This document shows positions 36,353 to 48,522 of a DNA stretch of 64,000 nt, in pieces. The position numbers and the translations under genes are program-made. The DNA is taken from positions 620,001 through 684,000 of the forward strand of contig CATKHW010000013.1 of NCBI GenBank assembly GCA_949752795.1. The letters are read 5' to 3'. This stretch comes from Hyperoodon ampullatus (lineage: Eukaryota > Chordata > Mammalia > Artiodactyla > Ziphiidae). The notes below the pieces were generated by a model. The model ran no database searches and had not been told where the DNA came from. It worked only from the letters and a program-made list of their open reading frames with translations. The first letter of the stretch is position 1; the number at the start of each line of letters is the position of its first letter.

Positions 36353-38092
36353 TTGGGAAAACTGAAGATCAATAAGACAGAGCCACCCCAAAATTTAGGG
36401 CTGCACTGCTTACAAGGACCTCAACTTGGGTACACCTTAAATATCCCAGGAAATATTAAAATGGTTCAAAAAATTGTGGTACTTACGTACGATGGAATAT
36501 CCCTCAGCCATGAAATCAATGTCATAAGACCAGTAGCAGCAAAATGGGTGGATTCAGGTACGATGATTCTAAGTGAAATAAGTCACAGAGAAAAAGAAAC
36601 TTATCATAAGATATCCCTTATGAAGATCCTGTAAACATGGCTACACTTGAACTGAGTTAGGAAAGAGAACAGTGTCTCACATTTAGAAAACACTCTTATG
36701 CCTGCTTAAGGGGGAAGGAGAGGTGGGGTGATGCATAAAACCAGAGTTTGATATAAGCACAGGTACCATTCCAAAAACCAACTATGGAATAGACAAGACC
36801 TACACCTTCCTCAGTGAAAGGGACTCAAAACCCCATATTTCCCGCAGAGGAATATATCTGACTAGTAAGAATCTTAAAACCTATGTATTGATAAGTCTCC
36901 GTAAGGGAATCAAGTGTGTCTAGACAGGCATAAATATGGCAGCGAGAATCAGCTTAAACCCACTATTAAAAAGAATTTCAAAAATAAAACAAAAAAAACT
37001 GGGAAATTCTTTACAATTCCTTCAGGGTCTCTGATGAAACCTGGAATGACCCTATCTACAATGACAGCTGGATGTGGCATAAGGCTGGACACTTGGGACT
37101 GAGAGGATTGGTGAGATTGGGTGAGCAAATGCAGACCCTTTAAATCAATAATGCATGGCACACATTCCATGGGTCCCAACTCTCCAGGTTGAGGGGAATA
37201 TTACTACAGTTATAACATGTACGGGAAACCTAGAGAACGGACACACTGTGAATACGAAAGGTTTCTAAAACTCAACGAATAGTCCCTCTCCTGGTGCTCT
37301 GGTTTGACTTTCCATCTGCTTTACTATCAACCTCCCAACTTGGAGAGACAGCCCCTTTAACCTCCTGGTTCGCACAGGTTGCCAATTTTGCAGAGGATGA
37401 AAGGGAAGAGGGAGAACCAATGAGAGAGTAGCTGATAGGCATTTGGACGGGCACATATCACTGTAATTTCCCGGCAGGAAGAAGAATTAACCAAAGTCTC
37501 AGCCCCCCACAGGGAACCAGTATAGGTCCTGAACCAAAATTTTGGACTTGCGGTCAGCTCACCAAAAACGAGTTGAAAAATGGAGCTCAGGGGCACAGCA
37601 ATTCACAAACTGGCCGAGTAATAAAGGACAACTATCGTCCAAAAATCTGTTGAGGGAAGGCAACGAGGCGGACTGGAAAGCGAGGCAGAATAGCAGGAAA
37701 CAGATTTCAAGATGTACGTTGGAATCCCATTTAAAGCACAGGAAGAGAGGCACAACTTCGACAATGATGCACTTGGCCAAAAAGGGCGTATGCGTTTTCT
37801 CCTGAATATATTCAGGAGAAAACGCATACGCCCTTTTTGGCCAAGCAAGCAAGCGGGCAATGCAAATCTGCACTACAAAGAAGTATCACTTCCCACCGGT
37901 CAAAAGGGACATCCACAAAATGTGTAAAAACCAGAAAGGCAAGACAGGCCCTGGAGAACAGGGAGCCTTGTTATGCTGATGGGCGGGATGTAAATTGCCA
38001 ACTGCCTCTCTGGAGGAGTGCATTGTGTTCCCTAAAACAAGTAAACAGCAGAGCTACAGAGCCAAGGGCACTTCCAGTCTAGGGAATATACC
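36353..38092 (+). repeat. Monomer U21 (1,740 bp), X-related
   Basis: Head matches U12 at offset 15,649 up to about 36640; the body then follows a sister variant (ccaattttgcag near 37381, gcggactggaaag, caagatgtacg). This tail reappears in U28 12,169 bases later. Palindrome 37772-37845, perfect. U21 and U22 together stand where the earlier block has only U12. Confidence 0.93.
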
Positions 38093-39830
38093 TTGGGAAA
38101 ACTGAAGATCAATAAGACAGAGCCACCCCAAAATTTAGGGCTGCACTGCTTACAAGGACCTCAACTTGGGTACACCTTAAATATCCCAGGAAATATAAAA
38201 ATGGTTCAAAAAATTGTGGTACTTACGTACGATGGAATATCCCTCAGCCATGAAATCAATGTCATAAGACCAGTAGCAGCAAAATGGGTGGATTCAGGTA
38301 CGATGATTCTAAGTGAAATAAGTCACACAGAAAAAGAAACTTATCATAAGATATCACTTATGAAGATCCTGTAAACATGGCTACACTTGAACTGAGTTAG
38401 GGAAGAGAACAGTGTCTCACATTTAGAAAACACTCTTATGCCTGCTTAAGGGGGAAGGAGAGGTGGGGTGATGCATAAAACCAGAGTTTGATATAAGCAC
38501 AGGTACCATTCCAAAAACCAACTATGGAATAGACAAGACCTACACCTTCCTCAGTGAAAGGGACTCAAAACCCCATATTTCCCGCAGAGGAATATATCTG
38601 ACTAGTAAGAATCTTAAAACCTATGTATTGATAAGTCTCCGTAAGGGAATCAAGTGTGTCTAGACTGGCATAAATATGGCAGCGAGAATCAGCTTAAACC
38701 CACTATTAAAAAGAATTTCAAAAATAAAACAAAAAAAACTGGGAAATTCTTTACAATTCCTTCAGGGTCTCTGATGAAACCTGGAATGACCCTATCTACA
38801 ATGACAGCTGTATGTGGCATAAGGCTGGACACTTGGGACTGAGAGGATTGGTGAGATTGGGTGAGCAAATGCAGACCCTTTAAAGCAATAATGCATGGCA
38901 CACATTCCATGGGTCCCAACTCTCCAGGTTGAGGGGAATATTACTACAGTTATAACATGTACGGGAAACCTAGAGAACGGACACACTGTGAATACGAAAG
39001 GTTTCTAAAACTCAACGAATAGTCCCTCTCCTGGTGCTCTGGTTTGACTTTCCATCTGCTTTACTATCAACCTCCCAACTTGGAGAGACAGCCCCTTTAA
39101 CCTCCTGGTTCGCACAGGTTGCCAATTTGCAGAGGATGAAAGGGAAGAGGGAGAACCAATGAGAGAGTAGCTGATAGGCATTTGGACGGGCACATATCAC
39201 TGTAATTTCCCGGCAGGAAGAAGAATTAACCAAAGTCTCAGCCCCCCACCGGGAACCAGTATAGGTCCTGAACCAAAATTTTGGACTTGCGGTCAGCTCA
39301 CCAAAAACGAGTTGAAAAATGGAGCTCAGGGGCACAGCAATTCACAAACTGGCCGAGTAATAAAGGACAACTATCGTCCAAAAATCTGTTGAGGGAAGGC
39401 AACGAGGCGGACTTGAAAGCGAGGCAGAATAGCAGGAAACAGATTTCAAGAGGTACGTTGGAATCCCATTAAAACACAGGAAGAGAGGCACAACTTCGAC
39501 AATGATGCACTTGGCCAAAAAGGGTGTATGCGTTTTCTCCTGAATATATTCAGGAGAAAACGCATACGCCCTTTTTGGCCAAGCAAGCAAGCGGGCAATG
39601 CAAATCTGCACTACAAAGAAGTATCACTTCCCACCGGTCAAAAGGGACATCCACAAAATGTGTAAAAACCAGAAAGGCAAGACAGGCCCTGGAAAACAGG
39701 GAGCCTTGTTATGCTGATGGGCGGGATGTAAATTGCCAACTGCCTCTCTGGAGGAGTACATTGTGTTCCCTAAAACAAGTAAAGAACAGAGCTACAGAGG
39801 CAAGGCCACTTCCAGTCTAGGGAATAAACC
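38093..39830 (+). repeat. Monomer U22 (1,738 bp), X type
   Basis: Body matches U12 and U29. A private one-base deletion near 39128 (ccaatttgcag; U12 and U29 have ccaatttggcag) merges two antisense shadow frames. Palindrome 39510-39583 has one mismatch. Confidence 0.93.
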
Positions 39831-41567
39831 TTGGGAAAACTGAAGATCAATAAGACAGAGCCATCCCAAAATTTAGGGCTGCACTGCTTACAAGGACCTG
39901 AACTTGGGTACACCTTAAATATCCCAGGAAATATAAAAATGGTTCAAAAAATTGTGGTACTTATGTACGATGGAATATCCCTCAGCCATGAAATCAATGT
40001 CATAAGACCAGTAGCAGCAAAATGGGTGGATTCAGGTACGATGATTCTAAGTGAAATATGTCAAAGAGAAAAAGAATCTTATCATAAGATATCACTTATG
40101 AAGATCCTGTAAACATGGCTACACTTGAACTGAGTTAGGAAAGAGAACAGTGTCTCACATTTAGAAAACACTCTTATGCCTGCTTAAGGGGGAAGGAGAG
40201 GTGGGGTGATGCATAAAACCAGAGTTTGATATAAGCACAGGTACCTTTCCAAAAACCAACTATGGAATAGAAAAGACCTACACCTTCCTCAGTGAAAGGG
40301 ACTCAAAACCCCATATTTCCCGCAGAGGAATATATCTGACTAGTAAGAATCTTAAAACCTATGTATTGATATGTCTCCGTAAGGGAATCAAGTGTGTCTA
40401 GACTGGCATAAACATGGCAGCGAGAATCAGCTCAAACCCACTATAAAAAGGAATTTCAAAAACAAAAACAAAAAACTGGGAAATTCTTTACAATTCCTTC
40501 AGGGTCTCTGAGGAAACCTGGAATGACCCTATCTACAATGACAGCTGGATGTGGCATAAGGCTGGACACATGGGACTGACAGGATTGGTGAGATTGGGTG
40601 AGCAAATGCAGACCCTTTAAAGCAATAATGCATGGCACCCATTCCATGGGTCCCAACTCTCCAGGTTGAAGGGAATATTACTACAGTTATAACTTGTACG
40701 GGAAACCTAGAGAACGGACACAGTGTGAATACGAAAAGTTTCTAAACCTCAACGAATAGTCCCTCTCCTGGTGCTCCGGTTTGACTTTCCATCTGCTTTA
40801 CTATCAACCTCCCAACTTGGAGAGACAGCCCCTTTAACCTCCTGGTTCGCACAGGTTGCCAATTAGGCAGAGGATGAAAGGGAAGAAGGAGAACCAATGA
40901 GAGAGTAGCTGTTAGGCATTTGGACGGGCACATATCACTGTAATTTCCCGGCAGGAAGAAGAATTAACCAAAGTCTCAGCCACCCACCGGGAACCAGTAT
41001 AGTTCCTAACCAAAATTTTGGACTTGCGGTCAGCTCACCAAAAACGAGTTGAAAAATGGAGCTCAGGGGCACAGCAATTCACAAACTGGCCGAGTAATAA
41101 AGGACAACTATCGTCCAAAAATCTGTTGAGGGAAGGCAACGAGGCGGACTTGAAAGCGAGGCAGAATAGCAGGAAACAGATTTCAAGAGATATGTTGGAA
41201 TCGCCTTTAAAGCACAGGAAGAGGGGCACAACTTCGACAATGATGCACTTGGCCAAAAAGGGCGTATGCGTTTTCTCCTGAATATATTCAGGAGAAAACG
41301 CATACGCCCTTTTTGGCCAAGCAAGCAAGCGGGCAATGCAAATCTGCACTACAAAGAAGTATCACTTCCCAACGGTCAAAGGGACATCCACAAAATGTGT
41401 AAAAACCAGAAAGGCAAGACAGGCCCTGGAGAACAGGGAGCCTTGTTATGGTGATGGGCGGGATATAAATTGCCAACTGCCTCTCTGGAGGAGTGCATTG
41501 TGTTCCCTAAAACAAGTAAACAACAGAGCTACAGAGCCCAGGGCACTTCCAGTCTAGGGAATATACC
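39831..41567 (+). repeat. Monomer U23 (1,737 bp), M type
   Basis: Matches U13 (offset 17,388) and U30 (offset 12,170). Private changes are cccaacggtc near 41372, ttatggtgatggg near 41451 and gggatataaat near 41465. Palindrome 41248-41321, perfect. Confidence 0.94.
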
Positions 41568-43305
41568 TTGGGAAAACTGAAAATCAATAAGACAGAGCCA
41601 CCCCAAAATTTAGGGCTGCACTGCTTACAAGGACCTCAACTTGGGTACACCTTAAATATCCCAGGAAATATAAAAATGGTTCAAAAAATTGTGGTACTTA
41701 CGTACGATGGAATATCCCTCAGCCATGAAATCAATGACATAAGACCAGTAGCAGCAAAATGGATGGATTCAGGTACGATGATTCTAAGTGAAATAAGTCA
41801 CACAGAAAAAGAAACTTATCATAAGATATCACTTATGAAGATCCTGTAAATATGGCTACACTTGAACTGAGTTAGGAAAGAGAACAGTGTCTCACATTTA
41901 GAAAACACTCTTATTCCTGCTTAAGGGGGAAAGAGAGGTGGGGTGATGCATAAAACCAGAGTTTGATATAAGCACAGGTACCGTTCCAAAAACCAACTAT
42001 GGAATAGACAAGACCTACACCTTCCTCAGGGAAAGGGACTCAAAACATCATATTTCCCGCAGAGGAATATATCTGACTAGTAAGAATCTTAAAACCTATG
42101 TATTGATATGTCTCCGTAAGGGAATCAAGTGTGTCTAGACTGGCATAAACATCGCAGCGAGGATCAGCTCAAACCCACTATAAAAAGGAATTTCAAAAAC
42201 AAAACAAAAAAACTGGGAAATTCTTTACAATTCCTTCAGAATCTCTGATGAAACCTGGAATGACCCTATCTACAACGACAGCTGGATGTGACATAAGGCT
42301 GGACACTTGGGACTGAGAGGATTGGTGAGATTGGGTGAGCAAATGCAGACCCTTTAAAGCAATAATGCATGGCACCCATTCCATGGGCCCCAACTCTCCA
42401 GGTTGAAGGGAATATTACTACAGGTATAACATGTACGGGAAACCTAGAGAACGGACACACTGTGAATACGAAAGGTTTCTAAATCTCAACGAATAGTTCC
42501 TCTCCTGGTGCTCCGGTTTGACTTTCCACCTGCTTTACTATCAACCTCCCAACTTGGAGAGACAGCCCTTTAACCTCCTGGTTCGCACAGGTTGCCAATT
42601 TGGCAGAGGATGAAAGGGAAGAGGGAGAACCAATGAGAGAGTAGCTGTTAGGCATTTGGACGGGCACATATCACTGTAATTTCCCGTCAGGAAGAAGAAT
42701 TAACCAAAGTGTCAGCCCCCCACCGGGAACCAGCATAGGTCCTGAACCAAAATTTTGGACCTGCGGTCAGCTCACCAAAAACGAGTTGAAAAATGGAGCT
42801 CAGGGGCACAGCAATTCACAAACTGGCCGAGTAATAAAGGACAACTATCGTCCAAAAATCTGTTGAGGGAAGGCAACGAGGCGGACTTGAAAGAGAGGCA
42901 GAATAGCAGGAAACAGATTTCAAGAGGTACGTTGGAATCGCCTTTAAGGCACAGGAAGAGGGGCACAACTTCGACAATGATGCACTTGGCCAAAAAAGGC
43001 GTATGCGTTTTCTCCTGAATATATTCAGGAGAAAACGCATACGCATTTTTTGCCCAAGCAAGCAAGCGGGCAATGCAAATCTGCACTACAAAGAAGTATC
43101 ACTTCCCACCGGTCAAAAGGGACATCCACAAAATGAGTAAAAACCAGAAAGGCAAGACAGGCCCTGGAGAACAGTGAGCCTTGTTATGCTGATGGGCGGG
43201 ATGTAAATTGCCAACTGCCTCTCTGGAGGAGTACATTGTGTTCCCTAAAACAAGTAAACAACAGAGCTACAGAGCCAAGGGCACTTCCAGTCTAGGGAAT
43301 ATACT
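41568..43305 (+). repeat. Monomer U24 (1,738 bp), N type
   Basis: Matches U14 and U31; shares cttattcctgc near 41911 with U31 but not with U14 (cttatgcctgc). Palindrome 42985-43058 has the same compensated pair as U14. Carries t at 43175 (cagtgagcc). Confidence 0.94.
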
Positions 43306-45044
43306 TTGGGAAAACTGAAAATCAATACGACAGAGCCACCCCAAACTTTAGGGCTGCACTGCTTACAAGGACCTCAACTTGGGTACACCTTAAATATCCC
43401 AGGAAATATAAATATGGTTCAAAAAATTGTGGTACTTATGTACGATGGAATATCCCTCAGCCATGAAATCAATGTCATAAGACCAGTAGCAGCAAAATGG
43501 GTGGATTCAGGTACGATGATTCTAAGTGAAATAAGTCACAGAGAAAAAGAAACTTATCATAAGATATCACTTATGAAGATCCTGTAAACATGGCTACACT
43601 TGAACTGAGTTAGGAAAGAGAACAGTGTCTCACATTTAGAAAACACTCTTATGCCTGCTTAAGGGGGAAGGAGAGTTGGGGTGATGCATAAAACCAGAGT
43701 TTGATATAAGCACAGGTCCCGTTCCAAAAACCAACTATGGAATAGACAAGACCTACACCTTCCTCACTGAAAGGGACTCAAAACACCATATTTCCCGCAG
43801 AGGAATATATCTGACTAGTAAGAATCTTAAAACCTATGTATTGATATGTCTCCGTAAGGGAATCAAGTGTGTCTAGACTGGCTTAAACATGGCAGCGAGA
43901 ATCAGCTCAAACCCACTATAAAAAGGAATTTCAAAAACAAAACAAAAAAACTGGGAAATTCTTTACAATTCCTTCAGGGTCAATGATGAAACCTGGACTG
44001 ACCCTATCTACAAAGACAGCTGGATATGGCATAAGGCTGGACACTTGGGACTGAGGGGATTGGTGAGATTGGGTGAGCAAATGCAGACCCTTTAAAGCAA
44101 TAATGCATGGCACCCATTCCATGGGTCCCAACTCTCCAGGTTGAAGGGAATATTACTACAGTTATAACATGTACGGGAAACCTAGAGAACGGAAACACTG
44201 TGAATACGAAAGGTTTCTAAAACTCAACGAATAGTCCCTCTCCTGGTGCTCCGGTTTGACTTTCCACCTGCTTTACTATCAACGTCCCAACTTGGAGAGA
44301 CAGCCCCTTTAACCTTCTGGTTCGCACAGATTGCCAATTTGGCAGAGGATGAAATGGAAGAGCGAGAACCAATGAGAGAGTAGCTGATAGGCATTTGGAC
44401 GGGCACATATCACTGTAATTTCCCGGCAGGAAGAAGAATTAATCAAAGTCTCAGCCCCCCACCGGGAACCAGTATAGGTCCTGAACCAAAATTTTGGACT
44501 TGCGGTCAGCTCACCGAAAACGAGTTGAAAAATGGAGCTCAGGGGCACAGCAATTCACAAACTGGCCGAGTAATAAAGGACACCTATCGTCCAAAAATCT
44601 GTTGAGGGAAGGCAACGAGGCGGACTTGAAAGCGAGGCAGAATAGTAGGAAACAGATTTCAAGAGGTACGTTGGAAGCGCCTTTAAAGCACAGGAAGAGG
44701 GGCACAACTTCGACAATGATGCACTTGGCCAAAAGGGGCGTATGCGTTTTCTCCTGAATATATTCAGGAGAAAACGCATACGCCCTTTTTGGCCAAGCAA
44801 GCAAGTGGGCAATGCAAATCTGCACTACAAAGAAGTATCACTTCCCACCGGTCAAAAGGGACATCCACAAAATGTGTAAAAACCAGAAAGGCAAGACAGG
44901 CCCTGGAGAACAGGGAGCCTTGTTATGCTGATGGGCGGGATATAAATTGCCAACTGCCTCTCTGGAGGAGTGCATTCTGTTCCCTAAAACAAGTAAAGAA
45001 CAGAGCTACAGAGCCAAGGGCACTACCAGTCTAGGGAATATACC
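43306..45044 (+). repeat. Monomer U25 (1,739 bp), O type
   Basis: Matches U15 and U32. Shares aatagtagg near 44643 with U32, while U15 and U35 have aatagcagg. Private: caccgaaaacg near 44515 and ggaagcgcc near 44675. Palindrome 44724-44797 has one mismatch. Confidence 0.94.
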
Positions 45045-46784
45045 TTGGGAAAACTGAAAATGAATAAGACAGAGCCACCCCAAAATTTAGGGCTGCACTA
45101 CATACAAGGACCTCAACTTGGATACACCTTAAGTATCCCAGAAAATATAAACATGGTTCAAAAAATTGTGGTACTTACGTACGATGGAATATCCCTCAGC
45201 CATGAAATCAATGTCATAAGACCAGTAGCAGCAAAATGGGTGGATTCAGGTACGATGATTCCTAGTGAAATAAGTCACACAGAAAAAGAAACATATCATA
45301 AGATATCACTTATGAAGATCCTGTAAACATGGCTACACTTGAACTGAGTTAGGAAAGAGAACAGTGTCTGACATTTAGAAAACACTCTTATACCTGCTTA
45401 AGGGGGAAGGAGAGGTGGGGTGATGCATAAAACCAGAGTTTGATATAAGCACATGTACCGTTCCAAAAACCAACTATGGAATAGACAAGACCTACACCGT
45501 CCTCAGCGAAAGGGACTCAAAACCCCATATTTCCCGCAGAGGAAAGTATCTGACTAGTAAGAATCTTAAAACCTATGTATTGATATGTCTCCGTAAGGGA
45601 ATCAAGTGTGTCTAGACTGGCATAAACATGGCAGCGAGAATCAGCTCAAACCCACTATAAAAAGGAATTTCAAAAACAAAACAAAACAACTGGGAAATTC
45701 TTTACAATTCCTTCAGGGTCTCTGATGAAAGCTGGAATGACCCTATCTACAACGACAGCTGGATGTGGCATAAGGAGGGACACTTGGGACTGAGACGATT
45801 GTTGAGATTGGGTGAGCAAATGCAGACCCTTTAAAGCAATAATGCATGGCACCCATTCCATGGGTCCGAACTCTCCAGGTTGAAGGGAATATTACTACAG
45901 CTATAACATGTGCGGGAAACCTAGAGAACGGACACACAGTGAATACGAAAGGTTTCTAAAACTCAACGAATAGTCCCTCTCCTGTTGCTCCGATTTGACT
46001 TTCCAACTGCTTTACTATCAACTTCCCAAATTGGAGAGACTGCCCCTTTAAGCTCCTGGTTCGTACAGGTTGCCAATTTGGCAGAGGATGAAAGGGAAGA
46101 GGGAGAACCAATGAGAGAGTAGCTGTTAGGTATTTGGATGGGCACATATCACTCTAACTTCCCGGCAGGAAGAAGAATTAACCAAAGTCTCAGCCCCCCA
46201 CTGGGAACGAGCATATGTCCTGAACCAAAATGTTGGACTTGCAGTCAGCTCACAAAAAAACGAGTTGAAAAATGGAGCTCAGAGGTACAGCAATTCACAA
46301 ACTGGCCGAGTAATAAAGGACAACTATCGTCCAAAAATCTTTTGAGGGAAGGCAACGAGGCGGACTTGAAAGCGAGGCAGAATAGCAGGAAACAGATTTC
46401 AAGAGGTACGTTGGAATCGCCTTTAAAGCACAGGAAGAGGGGCACAACTTCGACAATGATGCACTTGGCTAAAAAGGGCGTATGCATTTTCTCCTTAATA
46501 TATTCAGGAGAAAACGCATACGCCCTTTTTGGCCAAGCAAGCAACCGGGCAATGCAAATCTGCACTACAAAGAAGTATCACTTCCCACCGGTCAAAAGGG
46601 ATATCCACAAAATGTGTAAAAACCAGAAAGGCAAGACAGGCCCTGGAGAACAGGGAGCCTTGTTGTGCTGATGGGCGGCATGTAAATTGCCAACTGCCTC
46701 TCTGGAGGAGTACATTGTGTTCCCTAAAACAAGTAAAGAACAGAGCTACAGAGCCAAGGGCACTTCCAGTCTAGGGAATATACC
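45045..46784 (+). repeat. Monomer U26 (1,740 bp), P type
   Basis: Matches U16 and U33. Private: cactacatac near 45099 and gcaaccggg near 46544. Palindrome 46464-46537 has three left-arm mismatches. Confidence 0.94.
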
Positions 46785-48522
46785 TTGGGAAAACTGAAAA
46801 TCAATAAGACAGAGCCACCCCAAAATTTAGGGCTGCACTGCTTACAAGGACATCAACTTGGGTACACCTTAAATATCCCAAGAAATATAAAAATGGTTCA
46901 AAAAATTGTGGTACTTACGTACGATGGAATATCCCTCAGCCATGAAATCAATGACATAAGACCAGTAGCAGCAAAATGGATGGATTCAGGTACGATGATT
47001 CTAAGTGAAATAAGTCACACAGAAAAAGAAACTTATCATAAGATATCACTTATGAAGATCCTGTAAATATGGCTACACTTGAACTGAGTTAGGAAAGAGA
47101 ACAGTGTCTCACATTTAGAAAACACTCTTATGCCTGCTTAAGGGGGAAAGAGAGGTGGGGTGATGCATAAAACCAGAGTTTGATATAAGCACAGGTACCG
47201 TTCCAAAAACCAACTATGGAATAGACAAGACCTACACCTTCCTCAGGGAAAGGGACTCAAAACATCATATTTCCCGCAGAGGAATATATCTGACTAGTAA
47301 GAATCTTAAAACCTATGTATTGATATGTCTCCGTAAGGGAATCAAGTGTGTCTAGACTGGCATAAACATCGCAGCGAGGATCAGCTCAAACCCACTATAA
47401 AAAGGAATTTCAAAAACAAAACAAAAAAACTGGGAAATTCTTTACAATTCCTTCAGAATCTCTGATGAAACCTGGAATGACCCTATCTACAACGACAGCT
47501 GGATGTGACATAAGGCTGGACACTTGGGACTGAGAGGATTGGTGAGATTGGGTGAGCAAATGCAGACCCTTTAAAGCAATAATGCATGGCACCCATTCCA
47601 TGGGCCCCAACTCTCCAGGTTGAAGGGAATATTACTACAGGTATAACATGTACGGGAAACCTAGAGAACGGACACACTGTGAATACGAAAGGTTTCTAAA
47701 TCTCAACGAATAGTTCCTCTCCTGGTGCTCCGGTTTGACTTTCCACCTGCTTTACTATCAACCTCCCAACTTGGAGAGACAGCCCTTTAACCTCCTGGTT
47801 CGCACAGGTTGCCAATTTGGCAGAGGATGAAAGGGAAGAGGGAGAACCAATGAGAGAGTAGCTGTTAGGCATTTGGACGGGCACATATCACTGTAATTTC
47901 CCGTCAGGAAGAAGAATTAACCAAAGTGTCAGCCCCCCACCGGGAACCAGCATAGGTCCTGAACCAAAATTTTGGACCTGCGGTCAGCTCACCAAAAACG
48001 AGTTGAAAAATGGAGCTCAGGGGCACAGCAATTCACAAACTGGCCGAGTAATAAAGGACAACTATCGTCCAAAAATCTGTTGAGGGAAGGCAACGAGGCG
48101 GACTTGAAAGAGAGGCAGAATAGCAGGAAACAGATTTCAAGAGGTACGTTGGAATCGCCTTTAAGGCACAGGAAGAGGGGCACAACTTCGACAATGATGC
48201 ACTTGGCCAAAAAAGGCGTATGCGTTTTCTCCTGAATATATTCAGGAGAAAACGCATACGCATTTTTTGCCCAAGCAAGCAAGCGGGCAATGCAAATCTG
48301 CACTACAAAGAAGTATCACTTCCCACCGGTCAAAAGGGACATCCACAAAATGAGTAAAAACCAGAAAGGCAAGACAGGCCCTGGAGAACAGAGAGCCTTG
48401 TTATGCTGATGGGCGGGATGTAAATTGCCAACTGCCTCTCTGGAGGAGTACATTGTGTTCCCTAAAACAAGTAAACAACAGAGCTACAGAGCCAAGGGCA
48501 CTTCCAGTCTAGGGAATATACT
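46785..48522 (+). repeat. Monomer U27 (1,738 bp), hybrid Q head / N body
   Basis: Q-specific a at 46881 (cccaagaaat); N-specific a at 46954 (caatgacataag) and all N markers after it. The switch therefore lies in 46881-46954. From here the sequence repeats that 5,217 bases earlier. Palindrome 48202-48275 as in U14. Carries a at 48392 (cagagagcc). Confidence 0.94.

Larger units (their letters stand above)
32640..36640 (+). repeat. Second location of the U10-U12-head block (offset 15,649)
   Basis: Matches about 16990-20990 base for base apart from a few substitutions (for example gaaatattaaaatgg near 36456). It includes the U10/U11 diagnostic changes and the attaacaaagtctc deletion. Ends are approximate. 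Confidence 0.8.
38380..46950 (+). repeat. ~8.6-kb block copied from 20990-29570 (offset 17,388)
   Basis: U12 body, M, N, O, P and the Q head occur in the same order and with the same indels as in 20.99-29.57 kb. Correspondence ends inside U27, where the older copy keeps Q sequence and this one switches to N. Only a handful of differences are visible by eye. Confidence 0.85.
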
